Part shown: in pieces, positions 45,710-56,897 of the stretch
Layout: every line of letters starts with the position of its first letter
Position numbering within the stretch: position 1 is the first letter of the stretch
Origin: Wolfiporia cocos
Lineage: Eukaryota > Basidiomycota > Agaricomycetes > Polyporales > Phaeolaceae
Assembly (NCBI GenBank): GCA_029448655.1
Contig: JACCLO010000009.1
Coordinates: 2,728,001-2,792,000 of the forward strand
Direction of reading: 5' to 3'
DNA length: 64,000 bases
Made by a program: the position numbers and the translations under genes
Notes under the pieces: model-generated
Seen by the model: the letters and a program-made list of their open reading frames with translations, nothing else
What the model was told of the DNA's origin: nothing
Database searches by the model: none

Positions 45710-46274
45710 TCCCAGTTCATGAAGTCACTCTGTCCGCTGTCACTCTGTCCGCAAATCCCTGACAGTCCACCACTGGTGAGTGACTAAATCGGTTGTATAG
45801 AGTACAATGGTCAATGCTTATGTATAAAGGCTCAGTTACCGCCGCGGTCGGCATGATCGTGACCACTATCCGATGGGGCCGCCAACAACTACGGAGTACA
45901 TAGTGAGCACCGACCACTTGGTTCTAACTTGACTTTAGTTGACTGTGGTGACCAAGTAGTATTTACATAGCACCTTGTTTGCTAGTAAAGAGCGTTTCAG
46001 TACGATTGGGTACTTCGCCTCACTGGCGGTACCTCTTAGTGTCCGATATCGCGATGGGGCGCAAGCATGACTGTAGATCGTACAACAGGGTCGCACCCTA
46101 ATTCAAAAACGAGCTCAGCAAGCGCGGTTATTCGGACTGCATTGTGATCCCAGTTTTGACGTATATACACATGGTCGCTGCACATATATGATGAATTCTC
46201 CGAACCCGTACATAATACGTGGATAGCGTTGATACACAAGCAATCACGATTCATCAATCGGCAATAGATACACG
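45710..46274. other. Convergent intergenic region
   Basis: The F-box gene and the minus-strand orphan gene end toward each other here. No exon or repeat is recognised. Confidence 0.45.
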
Positions 46275-49244
46275 TCAATGGAAATTGCACAAACTACCAC
46301 TCATGTACCTAGCGGCGATAGGCGTGGCGATGGGGTCAACGCCACTATCACTGCACCAGGAATCTGTTGTCCGCAACGCGATGCCCCTCTCGTTAGGCTT
46401 CTGCATCTCGGCCGAATTCTGCGGGGTTATCTCGGGATCGTTCGACCCAAGTGATCTGTCGACAGCCATCGAGGTCCATTTCGGATTCTGCGGAACGCAC
46501 GTAATCCCGGATGGGAGCATGCTCTCGAGATGCGCAGCCGGCTGTATGACCATGTCGAGAGTACACTCATGCCCGCAAATGTCTTTTAGGAAACATAGTG
46601 CATGATCATATGCAGCGCTTTTACGCTCGATGTTAAGATCACGCAAGCACTGATGGAAAATTAGTCAAGTAGCCGGAGGGAGATCTCATCCATTTACCGC
46701 TTTGAGGACACCAATAATGATCGCAATGTCGGATCCCACCAGAAGCCTGAGCAGCGACCTGTTCGAGCTCCACGCTAGTAGTTCCATGATGGAATGAAGC
46801 AAGTTCCTCGGGGGACCATACGGGTCTTCCAGCAACTATTCGTGTGGACGCCCATTTGGGGAGATTAAAGGAGTGGTCCAGCGGAAAGCAGATGAATACG
46901 TACTCTCTTGTAAACTGCTATCGTTCTCATGTGCTGTCCTCGGAGCCCATCTAGCGTGAGTCACGAAGTGGATAACGGATGCCATAAATTAGAAGTTCCG
47001 ACACAGTCACATGAGCAAACGTACCAGGAGATGCGATCCTGATGTAGTGGACACTAAGTTTGGCTTGCGGCGATGACGGGTCCTCTCCGCTGTCGATTCC
47101 GATCTGGATCTCTGTAAGCGTGACAGAACGAAAGCAGCGATGTAAAATCATCTTATATGCCGAATATATGTAAGTAAAATATAGTACCTACCTACGCTAG
47201 ATCGCCCACTCCCGAACTCTGCGATGCACCTTCTACCTTCTAGATTTTGAAGCGAAGTATATGTGCTCAGGTCAGAGTGGTGTTCTGTTGACTGTTCGTA
47301 GCTAGTGATCCTGAAAGTCAACGTTGCATCCGGATCCGAGATTTGCCTGTCAACCAAGGTGAATCATGAGTGTACGAATCGGTCAGGAACACTAACAGAT
47401 ATGTCATCGGTGCAAAAGGAACACCTGTTCTTGTCACCAGCGAAGAGCCCTTCTCTGCGGAACTCTCGAGTTTTACTGTGATTGTGACCCAACTTGGCAT
47501 TGAGACTGGCTCAATGGACGATGAGTTCAGACGTAACACTGGGTATATTTCTTGAAAGATAAGAAAATGATAGTATCAGAGGTGATGGACTCATAGATTA
47601 TTAGGCTTACTGGTGATAATTAAGAGGCAATCAGAGCTCGATTTGGAGTCGGCCTCGTGAGGGATATTCATATTTGAAGACTCATCCGAATAGAATGGCG
47701 TATTAGTGAAACCTGGCGAGGTGTCGGTCGAGGAGGATGCGGACCACGCCTCAAATGTCGTCTCTAAGGGGCCCACTGTCTGCCAAGATGTCTGTATGGC
47801 TGCAGTAGCTTCCTTACCTATACACGACGAAACTTCTAAGCCGTGATGCGTTAAGACCGGAAGAATGAGGTTCCAAACCATTCTGGTAACCTCGCCTCAT
47901 ACAATCGTTTTCCGAATCTGTCGCTTGGTTGCGCGGCGAACCACGAGAAGGCGAGCCCTGCGGATGCGTAAAATCGCCCGGGCAGCCCAAAATGTTACGA
48001 TCAGGCAAGTTATCGTCAGATGTTACGGTGCCCGAGAGATCTGAGAAGGCTGTCGGTTCCATAGCACATCGACGAGGAGTAGATGATTCCCCATTTACGT
48101 CTACAGAGAATTTGAGCACTCAGGTAGATCAAATCGGAAAATCTAACCATTTTGATCGATCGACATCGACTCGGAAGAGGAGTTGTGGTTGAAGCTCAGC
48201 TCTGCACCAGGAGAAGTGGATGGAGGGTCATCAGTGGGTGAATCTTCATCTGATGCAGGAAGCGGTGGAAGGGGCAGGGCCTTGTGAATTGATAACGCCG
48301 CAGGAGAAATGCATGAAGAATTGAAGCAATTTATGGAATGCATGCTTGATTGGCGTTGTCCCTCATTGATTTCTGAGATAATACTTCGTGATTCAGATCT
48401 CGCGGAACGATGTCGTTTAGCGTTCCTATGACCATGTCCAGGATCGCCCTGATGCTTGTTCGCGACCGGGATGTTGTGGCGGCCAGGTTCGGATTCATTA
48501 AGCTCCGCAGGTCTCTTGGTAGACGTTGTGACTCGTCGATCATCTAACACACGGCTCAGTACCTGGTCAGGGTAAGTTGAGCACATTGAGCGGAATTTGA
48601 TAAGCAGAACGTCTAACGGGTATCCAGGCCCAGAGGCAGGGCCCTACCTTTGTCTCATGCGACGTCGTACTCCTGTTCTGCTCTCCTTGGTCTATACTTT
48701 GCGCGACGTCGACTAAACAAAACATGCAGTTACGCGGATGCACGGTAGTGGACGTAAGCTTCGAACCTGCCTGAACCATTTTCGAATCCGCGGAAGAAGA
48801 ATTATTTTGCTGTGGCACGCGAGCACGCGGGTGCGTTAGCATTCCTGATGACTGAGCGGCCTTGTGTGTAGTCCCAGTAGCTTCTGGAAATCGTGATTTT
48901 TTCGTGGCCTTCATGTTCCATAAGTCTGAGGTGAGCTCACACTTGAATAGCGGTGATACTGCATCATGAATACGTGCCGTGTTCTTTGTGAATAATCTCA
49001 GAAATGCCTTCACACCTCGACCTTGACTGCTCTGCAGCCACGTCAGCACACAAGGTCGATTGATGATATCTGTGCGCTCGCCTCAGCAGGTAAGGAATCG
49101 GATGCAGATCTGTCCGAATAGCACGGTTTCGGCGAGCGCATGAGTAGTTATAGATGAGCTTGGACGCGTCAATGGAGATGGAAGTGGGTGCGATGGTGCA
49201 CACGAAGATTGAAAGGAGCTTCTTGACCCGGTCATGTTTCCCAT
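46275..49244 (-). CDS. Uncharacterised 791-aa protein
   Basis: Eleven exons fit in phase: 49244-49125, 49031-48648, 48562-48148, 48118-47891, 47835-47611, 47550-47397, 47346-47192, 47111-46977, 46950-46904, 46835-46698, 46649-46275. The first half is Ser/Pro/Asn-rich and probably disordered, with a basic stretch around NAKRHRSARSES. The second half looks folded: a beta-like part (YPVLRLNSSS, WVTITVKLESS, EIQIGIDSGEDPSS, KLSVHYIRIASPGTFAHVTV) followed by a helical part (NLLHSIMELLAWSSNRSLLR, VGSDIAIIIGVLKACLRDLN). I recognise no family. The gene is head-to-head with SIN3, 326 bp between starts. The start MGNMTGSRSS needs a 93-nt first intron; alternatives at the 5' end are possible, while the 3' exons are well supported by reading-frame continuity. 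Confidence 0.68.
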
Positions 49245-49570
49245 TTGCACGGTCGCGCAGTCTCAGTCCTCAATGCTGCCACGCGGTATGTGCGCGCGTA
49301 GGACAACTTGAAACAGTACTGTAGCGCTCTGCCACGGCGTGCACAAGGCCTTTCGATCAATACATGATATGTAATAAGCCAGCATTCAAATTCTGGCTGA
49401 TTTGCAACAGCTGCCCGACGCTTGATCGACCCGATGTCGTCAGTACAGTATGGATGGTCACGGGATGTCACATGGAAGTGTCACATCGCCATAACCCGCG
49501 CCACCACGGATAGCGCGTTTGCGCACGGGCCCCGAGCGCTGGCTTCCTGATTTCGCGCCTTCATCTCGCA

Positions 49571-52500
49571 ATGGCGGACTCCGCTCAACCCAGCGTACCA
49601 GCTCGCTCCGAAGACCAGGACACGAACGAGGCGACCCCAGTTGCTTCGCCACCGCCGCCAGCGGCGGAGCTACCACGTCCACAGGTGCTAGAGCAGGAGC
49701 CAGATCCGCCACTCCCACAATCATCCTTGCCACAGGATCGTCCAGAGTCTACGCCGACTGTAAATACAACAACTCATCCCAATGCTGCTGAAGAGGCTCA
49801 AAGCGAAGCTCAGAGTGCTGCGCAGGAGCGACCGCTCAATGTGTCAGACGCTCTCAGCTACTTGGACTTGGTCAAGATGAAGTTCATCGCGAACCCGGAG
49901 GTATACAACAGATTCCTAGATATTATGAAGGACTTCAAGAGCCAATTGTATGTCTACTGTCGTATACATGTGATCGTCGACTCATGCCTTCGCAGCATCG
50001 ATACTCCAGGCGTGATAGAGCGTGTGTCGAACCTCTTCCACGGCCACCCCACGCTTATCCAGGGATTCAACACCTTTCTTCCGGCTGGTTACCGGATTGA
50101 CTGTGCCACGGATGCGCAGAACCCAAATTTCATCACCGTTACGACACCTGCAGGGACGACCACGCAGGCTACGAACGGCGCGTTTGCCTATGGCTCGTCC
50201 TCTGGCAACACTAGTGCGCAGCAAGCACCCGCAGAAGGAGATGATACCCCTCATATCTCCGATGTGAACTTGACCCCTGCACTCGAGTATCTGCAGCGGG
50301 TGAAGACGCGCTATGCGAACGAATCTGACAAGTACCGTCGGTTCCTTGAGATCATTAACCCGAATTCTGGTCCGTCTGCACCCGTTGAGAACGCAACGTC
50401 CGAGGTGCGTAACTTGGAGCACTGGGCAGTTGCATGGCTCTCGGCCGGATACGCACACGGAGAGGTCGTACAGCGTGTTGGGAAGCTGTTTTTGGACGCT
50501 CCCGAGCTCACGAAGGGTTTTGTGGACTTTTTGCCTGACAAGCATGCGCAGGAGGTAGAGCTGGCGCGTCTTGCAGAAATGCAAGAGCAGAGAAGGAAGG
50601 CGGGCACGCCGGCAGGCGAAGCTAAGCCATCGCGGAAGAAGCCTGAGGGAACAGGCGCCGGGCACGTCTCTTCCACGGTTCCGCAGAAGAGGAAGAGGAA
50701 ACCGGCGGACCGCGAGAAGGACAAGGACAAGGAAAAGGGAAAGGATGTTGACAAGGACAACAGACAAGCACCTAGTAAGGTATGATACGCGAGATGGTAC
50801 AGTGTGAGCACCGCTCATCGCTTGCAGACGAAGAAGGCCAGAACAACTCAGCCTCAGCCTACTAGTACTGTTTTGACTGCTCAACATAACATTGTTGGTA
50901 CATCGTCTCCGCATCATCATCAGCATGTTCAGACTCCGCAGATGCATCCTCATCAGCATCTCCCGCCCGCTGCCATCCCATCGCCGATACCGGTAGCTAT
51001 TGCACCGCCACCACCGCCCCCTCAGCCTCTAGGCCCCGTGGACGAAACACAGTTTTTCGATCGCGTGAAGCGTGCTCTCGATAATAGGGAGACATTCAAC
51101 GAGTTTTTGAAACTCGTCAATCTCTTTACGCAGGACATCATTGACACTGCGCGGCTAGTTCGCGAGAGTCGGTCGTTCCTCGGCGACGGAGAGCTTATGG
51201 CCCAATTCAGAGAGATTCTTGGCTGGGACGAACGGCGAGACCGAATAGCGGTCGCAGATGATGTCTGGACCCGGCCGATGGTCGCCCTGGACAGGCCAAG
51301 TCGGAACCAGCTAAACCTCCGGTATGGCAGTTACAGGAGACTGCCCAAGAACGTGAGATTCCGACCCCGAGGATCTCATTGTGACATTCGCTCATAGCTC
51401 TGCCTGCTATAGGAGGCCAACGTCATCTGCTCTGGGCGCGACGAGATGTGTAAGTCAGTGCTGAACGATGAATGGATCTCTCAACCGACGTTCGCAAGTG
51501 AGGACACGGGTTTCCACACGCACAAGAAGAACACTTATGAGGAGGCACTGCATCGTAGCGAGGAGGAGCGGCATGAGTACGATTTTCATATCGAGGCAAT
51601 CGGCCGGACAATCCAGATGCTGGAGCCGATCAGCAATAAGATCGCCACGCTCAGCCAGGAGGACCGTAACTCGTTCAAGCTCAAGCCGAATTTCAATGGA
51701 GTTGGGAAGAGCGTGCACTTGCGCGTGCTGAAGAAGATTTATGGTCGTGACGCAGGACAGGAGGTGTACCAGGCTATGCAGGAAGTTCCCGCCCTCGCCA
51801 TACCTGTCGTCCTCTCGCGGCTCAAGACGAAGCAAGAGGAGTGGAAGAGGGCGCAACGTGAATGGAATAAAGTCTGGCGGGAGGTCGACGCGAGGAATTA
51901 TCACAGGTCGCTTGATCACCAGGGAATCACGTTTAAGGCGGCGGACAAGAAGGCCATCACTGCCAAATTCTTCGTGAACCAGATTGAGGCCGCGCGCGAC
52001 GAACAGGTGGCGAAGCGCGCCGCCCTCATCGATCCGCTGTTCGCGCGGACCCGGCCTCGTCACCAGTTAGAATTCGTGATCGACGACATGTCTGTCATGC
52101 AGGACGTCCTCAAGCTCGCGTTCGCGTACCTCGACCGCATTCAAAGCTTGCCTGCGGACCGGAGGAAGATCGAACACTTCCTGCGTTCTTTCCCATGTCA
52201 GTTCTTCATGCAGGATCCTGCGGTATTTGCGGCTGCTTTCGTCCCTCACTACGAAACGTTCGACAACGAAGTGGATGCAGATGGTATCAGCGACGATGCG
52301 AGCGGTCGCGTTAGTGGTCGCAGTCGTAAAGCCGGGCCAAGTGGCTCAGGAGACTTGCGGAAGAAGTTGCTGAAGAGCGAGCAAGCGAAGTCGAGTCGGC
52401 GCACGCGCGCGCAGGGGACCACATCGGCCTCGACATCGCGCATGGCGTCTCCTGCGCCTTCCGACGTAATGGCACTTGATACGGAAGAAGGGCAGCCACA

Positions 52501-53982
52501 ATCTGTTCAGTCCAACGCCCCAGCAGGACCCGAAGCGACAGTCTCCAGTGATGCCACTGCCAACGCTGGTACCAATGCTATTATCAACGTCAGCCCCGGT
52601 GAGAAGCAGCCTACGCGCAAGCGCTACAGCTTCTTCACAAACACCACCTTCTACGTGTTCTTCCGCTTGCTGGAGGTCAGAGAGCTGCTGAGTATGAAAC
52701 TTGCGTTGCACTGAAATGCCTCCAGCTACTGTATTCTAGACTACGTCACTTCAAGAACCTGGCGGCGACAATCTCGAAAGAGCCTGGTGCCGCGTACAAA
52801 CTCAATCCGGCTATCATTGATCCTAATCTGGTGCACAATGCCGGACAGGCGGATGACCGAGCGGCAACCGCTGTGCATTTCTATTCTCTGATACTTGTAT
52901 CTTGTGAACGACTATTTGACAATGACATCGAACAACACGTCTTCGAGGATCAAATGCGTTACATGTTCGGTACAAAGGTAAATCCTTACGCTCTTGACGC
53001 CTCCTTCAGCCTAAATTGAGCGCCCCCCGCAGGATGCGTATAAGATCTTCACTGTAGACAAGGTCGTTGGGGCGATCATCAAACAGGTGAAACTATTCCC
53101 CTAATGTCAAATGAGGTCCTCATTGCAGTGGCAGGCCCAGCACGTAATCTCTGACGTTAACAGCCAAGAGCTATTCGAGCTATTGCGCCGCGAGCGCGAA
53201 ATTGCATCGCCTACTACACAAGATCAGATCAACGCCCGGCGCAACACGGAAAGGGTGATTGGACCGGACGAGAATCTCTTCCGTATGGACTGGGTATGTT
53301 TCAGTGACTATATGCGCTATAATAATTTAGCTAATGGTCGTCTAGCTACCGGAGAGCAAGACAGTTACAATTCAACTTATCGGGAAGGAAGACTCGAGTT
53401 TTGACGACCCAGAGGTATTGTCCGGGAGGTGGCAAGCATACGTGGAATCGTTTGTGAAGGTGAACTATAAATCTGCGCCAGCGTTTCTTCGTTGACGACT
53501 TTGTAGGACGAACATACAAAAGGCGTTACCGCCTCCATGGCTAAGAAACGACCGTTCCTTCGCCGGTTAGTCTCTGTTTCTAACCGACTGATTGAATCTC
53601 ATTGCATGATTGTAGGACTTTGCACAAGTCCAGTGCCGACGACAGTTCACCGGATGCTGTCGCCAATGGTCGACTAGAGATAAAGGTATGCGTGCGGACA
53701 TATCGGCTTTTCTTTGTTTCGCACACGGAAGACTTCCTCTGGCGCATTGTGGGACAAGAAGTGCGTGAGGACGTACAGAAGAAGCTGCAAGCAAAGGATG
53801 CATCACGACGGCAATGGTTGGACAACTTCGTCGCAGACCTCTCTGACAAGACAGCCGCATCAAGCGGAAGCAAGGAGTCTCCAGCTGACCTCACCGAGAG
53901 TAAGAGCACATCCGAGATTGATCGCGCGAAAGCACGCAGCGGGCAAGCAACAAGCCCCACCGACGCCGCCATGGCCGCTTGA
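49571..53982 (+). CDS. SIN3: SIN3-type transcriptional corepressor
   Basis: Scaffold of the Sin3/HDAC (Rpd3-type) corepressor in the nucleus. Eleven exons (49571-49947, 49996-50404, 50465-50779, 50828-51352, 51413-52675, 52726-52977, 53033-53086, 53129-53293, 53346-53459, 53507-53565, 53616-53982) give 1299 aa. Paired amphipathic helix domains: PAH1 around LNVSDALSYLDLVKMKF and IDTPGVIERVSNLFHGHP; PAH2 around LTPALEYLQRVKTRY; PAH3 around FFDRVKRALDNRETFNEFL. The HDAC-interacting domain follows: LNLRYGSYRRLP, CSGRDEMCKSVLNDEWIS, FASEDTGF. The C-terminal conserved region ends near EIKVCVRTYRLFFVSHTEDF. Two introns interrupting PAH1 and PAH2 (48 and 60 nt) are multiples of three without stops. 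It is shorter than yeast SIN3 (over 1500 aa), mainly through shorter linkers. Confidence 0.93.
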
Positions 53983-54185
53983 TCGTAATGTCTGTCTTTT
54001 TCTTGATTGCGTATGTATACCAGGGCTACAATATACGTTGTTGTAATAAATAGCTACGATTCCACATGCAGATCTCGTCCCGTTACCTCGTACACGTTCG
54101 CGATTTGGAACTTCCATAACATCAAAGCGCACTATGCTGAATGTCCGACGGCGTCAAAATGCAGAGCAGAGCCTCGTGGTATCAT

Positions 54186-56098
54186 TCACTGCGGCCTCTG
54201 TTTGGCCCGCCAGCCTGCTCCTCCTCCTCCTCCTCCTCCTCCTCCTCCTCCACCGCCACCAAGGGCACCCACGCCGAAACCGGCGAATGCGCCTCCTGGG
54301 GCTTGTACGCCAGGTCCGCCAGCCAGTGCCGGTCCCTCGCCCGGGCCGTTCATTGGGCTGTTCTTGTTATAGAATGACGAGCGATAGGAGGTCTGTGGCA
54401 GCGCTTGAATGGTCAGGAACTTGTTCGGCACAGGACGATCATCGTTGTTGTACTGAAAGACCATCACTGAGCGAAAATAAACATTGACAGGAGGGTAGAA
54501 TCCTCACCTGGAACTCGAGGCCGATGCCGTCTGTCTCAGACACGTCGAGCAGCTTGACCATCTTGCGGCCGATACCATTGATCTTCTCGACGTCGTCCTT
54601 GCTACGCGTCCAGAGTTGGATACGATCGACTTTGCTGCGGAGGCTGACGACGGCGCCGCAGATCTCGTCGCCCTCGTCGAGGTCCTCGCCGACGAGGGCC
54701 ATGGCGAGCCAGGACCAGCAGCGGTCGAGCAGCTGCGGGTTGTTCTTCATCGTCAGGACCCACTTACCGCCCTGGGCGTTCGCGGGGTCCTCCCACATGG
54801 GCTTGATGCCCGACTTGAAGAGGTGGTAGTTGGAGTTGCGCTCGAGGCGTGAGGGCGGTTTGAGCCAGTTGAAGTAACGGCAGAAAGACTCTACCGTGTC
54901 AAACTCGCCGATGACCGTTAGACCGGCTTCGTACTCCTGTGACTCGGGCACCTGGAAGTGCGTTGCGCTCGGTGGCGGCTCCAAGCCCGCGCTCGGTGCA
55001 GCGTTCGTACTGGCAGTCGCGGGAGTAAACGGGACTTTGGACTTGGTATCGTGATATATTGTCCTAATGGGTAGTCAGCTATTTGGACCGGTGCACCATT
55101 AAGGCTTGACATGATAATGCTTCCACTCTCCAGGGGAATTGTGTCTTATGTATTTGAGGAGATCGGGAGGCAACGTTATGCGGTACAAGGCAGTCGACTG
55201 CAGCGTCACAACCCCGATTCCGCTAACAGGATCGGACACAAGGAGTCCATGGCAGCCACAGTTTGACTACGACGATATACAAATAGCCGGAGGTACGACT
55301 AATTGTCCCCCGCTAAAGGTGAACATATCAGCTGCGGCTCTTTGCGTTGGCGCGTAATCTGCTAATGCACAGCCTGGGGGCCAGTGCTGTGCATCAAAGA
55401 TCAAGCTTTTGCAGAGAATGAGCAGATAGTTTGCTCAACGGAACGTTGTCGCATCCAAACAGTATGAGAGGGGGAAAACCGATAGAAGGCACAATGAAAA
55501 CCGAAGTACATACTACGCACCATGTATGCTCCAGGGGATGTTCCGGGGCCTTGATGCGTAATCCTGGCGTCTTAGGGTCCTCAATCGTCTCCGCCTCCGG
55601 TGGCTTCGCAGAGCCATCGACACTGAGCGAACGCGTCTTTGCTAGACGAGCAGTGATCGCGTCAAGGCTGGGGATATTCTTGTACCCCATAGGCATCTTC
55701 TCCTTCTTCTCCCTCCGCTCAGTTTCCTGGTTAAGGTTGTCAAGCCGCTCCGTCGTGAGCTGTTCGCTGCTTCCATTCTGCGACGGGGTCGTTGAGATGC
55801 TGCCTGGGGGCGATGTAGAGAGATTCGCCGGCGAGACAGAGCGCGATCCCGGCGGATTGACTGCCACAGAGTCGGATGCGGATGCTGCTGTCGATAATGA
55901 GCTCTGCGAGCTGGTACGGAGAAGAGCAGCAGCAAGACGAGGTCGCGAGGCGGCAGCTGAGGGGTTAGGGCCTGAATTGAGGTTAATGCGCGCAGCAAGC
56001 TGATTTAGAGAAGGCATGCGGGTCCCAGGCGCGGACCGCTCTGGCTTCGGTGCATCAACTGCGGGTTTCACTGTGGTCGCGGCTGGAGGGGTGCTCAT
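54186..56098 (-). CDS. eIF4E family cap-binding protein, 4EHP-like
   Basis: Cap-binding translation factor or repressor. Three exons (56098-55521, 55063-54508, 54452-54186) give 466 aa, about twice the size of core eIF4E. The N-terminal 190 residues are Ser/Pro/Ala-rich. The core runs from HPLEHTWTIYHDTKSK through GEFDTVESFCRYFNW, LFKSGIKPMWEDPANAQGGK and DEICGAVVSLR. Compared with mammalian eIF4E numbering, Trp46 and Trp56 positions hold Tyr, as often in class II (4EHP) proteins, and the Trp73 position (VEDFW in eIF4E) is Cys. The cap-stacking Trp of WEDPAN is kept. The tail is poly-Gly, encoded by a CTC/CCT repeat at about 54220-54250. Intron 1 is 457 nt, far longer than all others in the window. 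An in-frame ATG at 56182 could add 28 residues. Converges with SIN3. Confidence 0.88.
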
Positions 56099-56203
56099 TG
56101 TGGTCGACGTGATGGGCGAAGGTGTCCGCCGCCGCTGGAGAGTGGCGATGACATCAATCGCGGTTTGGCGGTGGAGTAACACAGCTCAAATTCATTTCAG
56201 TAA

Positions 56204-56288
56204 GGGCATGTGGTGTAGTTGGTTATCACGCTCGCTTAGCATTCTTGGATGGTGCGAGAGGGGTCCGGTTCGATCCCGGACATGTCCA
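56204..56288 (+). tRNA. tRNA-Ala (AGC) with an 11-nt intron
   Basis: Cloverleaf folds fully: acceptor stem GGGCATG / CATGTCC with discriminator A at 56288, D arm with AGTTGG, anticodon stem CTCGC / GCGAG, T arm TCCGG-TTCGATC-CCGGA. The anticodon loop is TTAGCA plus T; AGC lies at 56238-56240 and the intron TTCTTGGATGG (56242-56252) sits one base after the anticodon, the standard place for eukaryotic tRNA introns. Internal promoter box B is GGTTCGATCC. The body is close to yeast tRNA-Ala(AGC). It lies 105 bp upstream of the eIF4E-like start, in divergent orientation. Confidence 0.95.
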
Positions 56289-56301
56289 TATTTTAAACCT
56301 G

Positions 56302-56307
56302 TTTTTT
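56302..56307 (+). terminator. RNA polymerase III terminator of the tRNA gene
   Basis: Run of six T residues 13 bp after the discriminator base, the usual Pol III stop signal. Confidence 0.8.
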
Positions 56308-56897
56308 GTCAGCAAATACACATGCTATCTTCCAGAGTCGTTCTGTCCGTTCATGGAATGTGTTTGCTGCAGGACTGGCGATAAGTAGCGCAGTCTTGAT
56401 CAGACATTCTGGTAGTGCACGTGCCATTCGGGAGCACCCGAGCGGGGATCGAAAAACCAAAGGCATAGCGCGCTACTACCAGAACGTCTGATCCAATTAT
56501 GTAATGAGGCTATTCAGTAGTCAGCAGTAACAGATTTGCTCGAGGGCGGAGGCTTTAAGCTTTACTACTGACATTGATTGTAACAAAGCAGCACATCTCC
56601 ATAAGTGACGCGAACAGAGGTAGATACCTTTACGTAAGCACCACGTGCTGCTTACTAAGCCGCCAAATCTGATCAGGATTTCCAAAAAATCTGAGATGGC
56701 ATAACTGTCGCAGCAGTTAGAACTCATTCGCACTATTCCTAATCCAATTATAACATTATAGGAAAGGATACCGGTCATAATCACAGAACTAAAGCGAATC
56801 AGAACGACACAATCACAGAAGACAGTCCACCCGGAGGAACAGGCCTCATCCAGTCTTCTCCAAATATCACCCTTCCCCAGATTCAATCTCAGCGCGT
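56308..56897. other. Intergenic region without a supported gene
   Basis: Lies between the tRNA gene and the stop of the calcineurin gene. Only short frames; no repeat or RNA recognised. Confidence 0.5.

Noticed and set aside
54007..54377. Proline- or serine-repeat genes on the plus strand
   Set aside because: They are antisense to the poly-Gly tail of the eIF4E-like gene and come from the CTC/CCT repeat.
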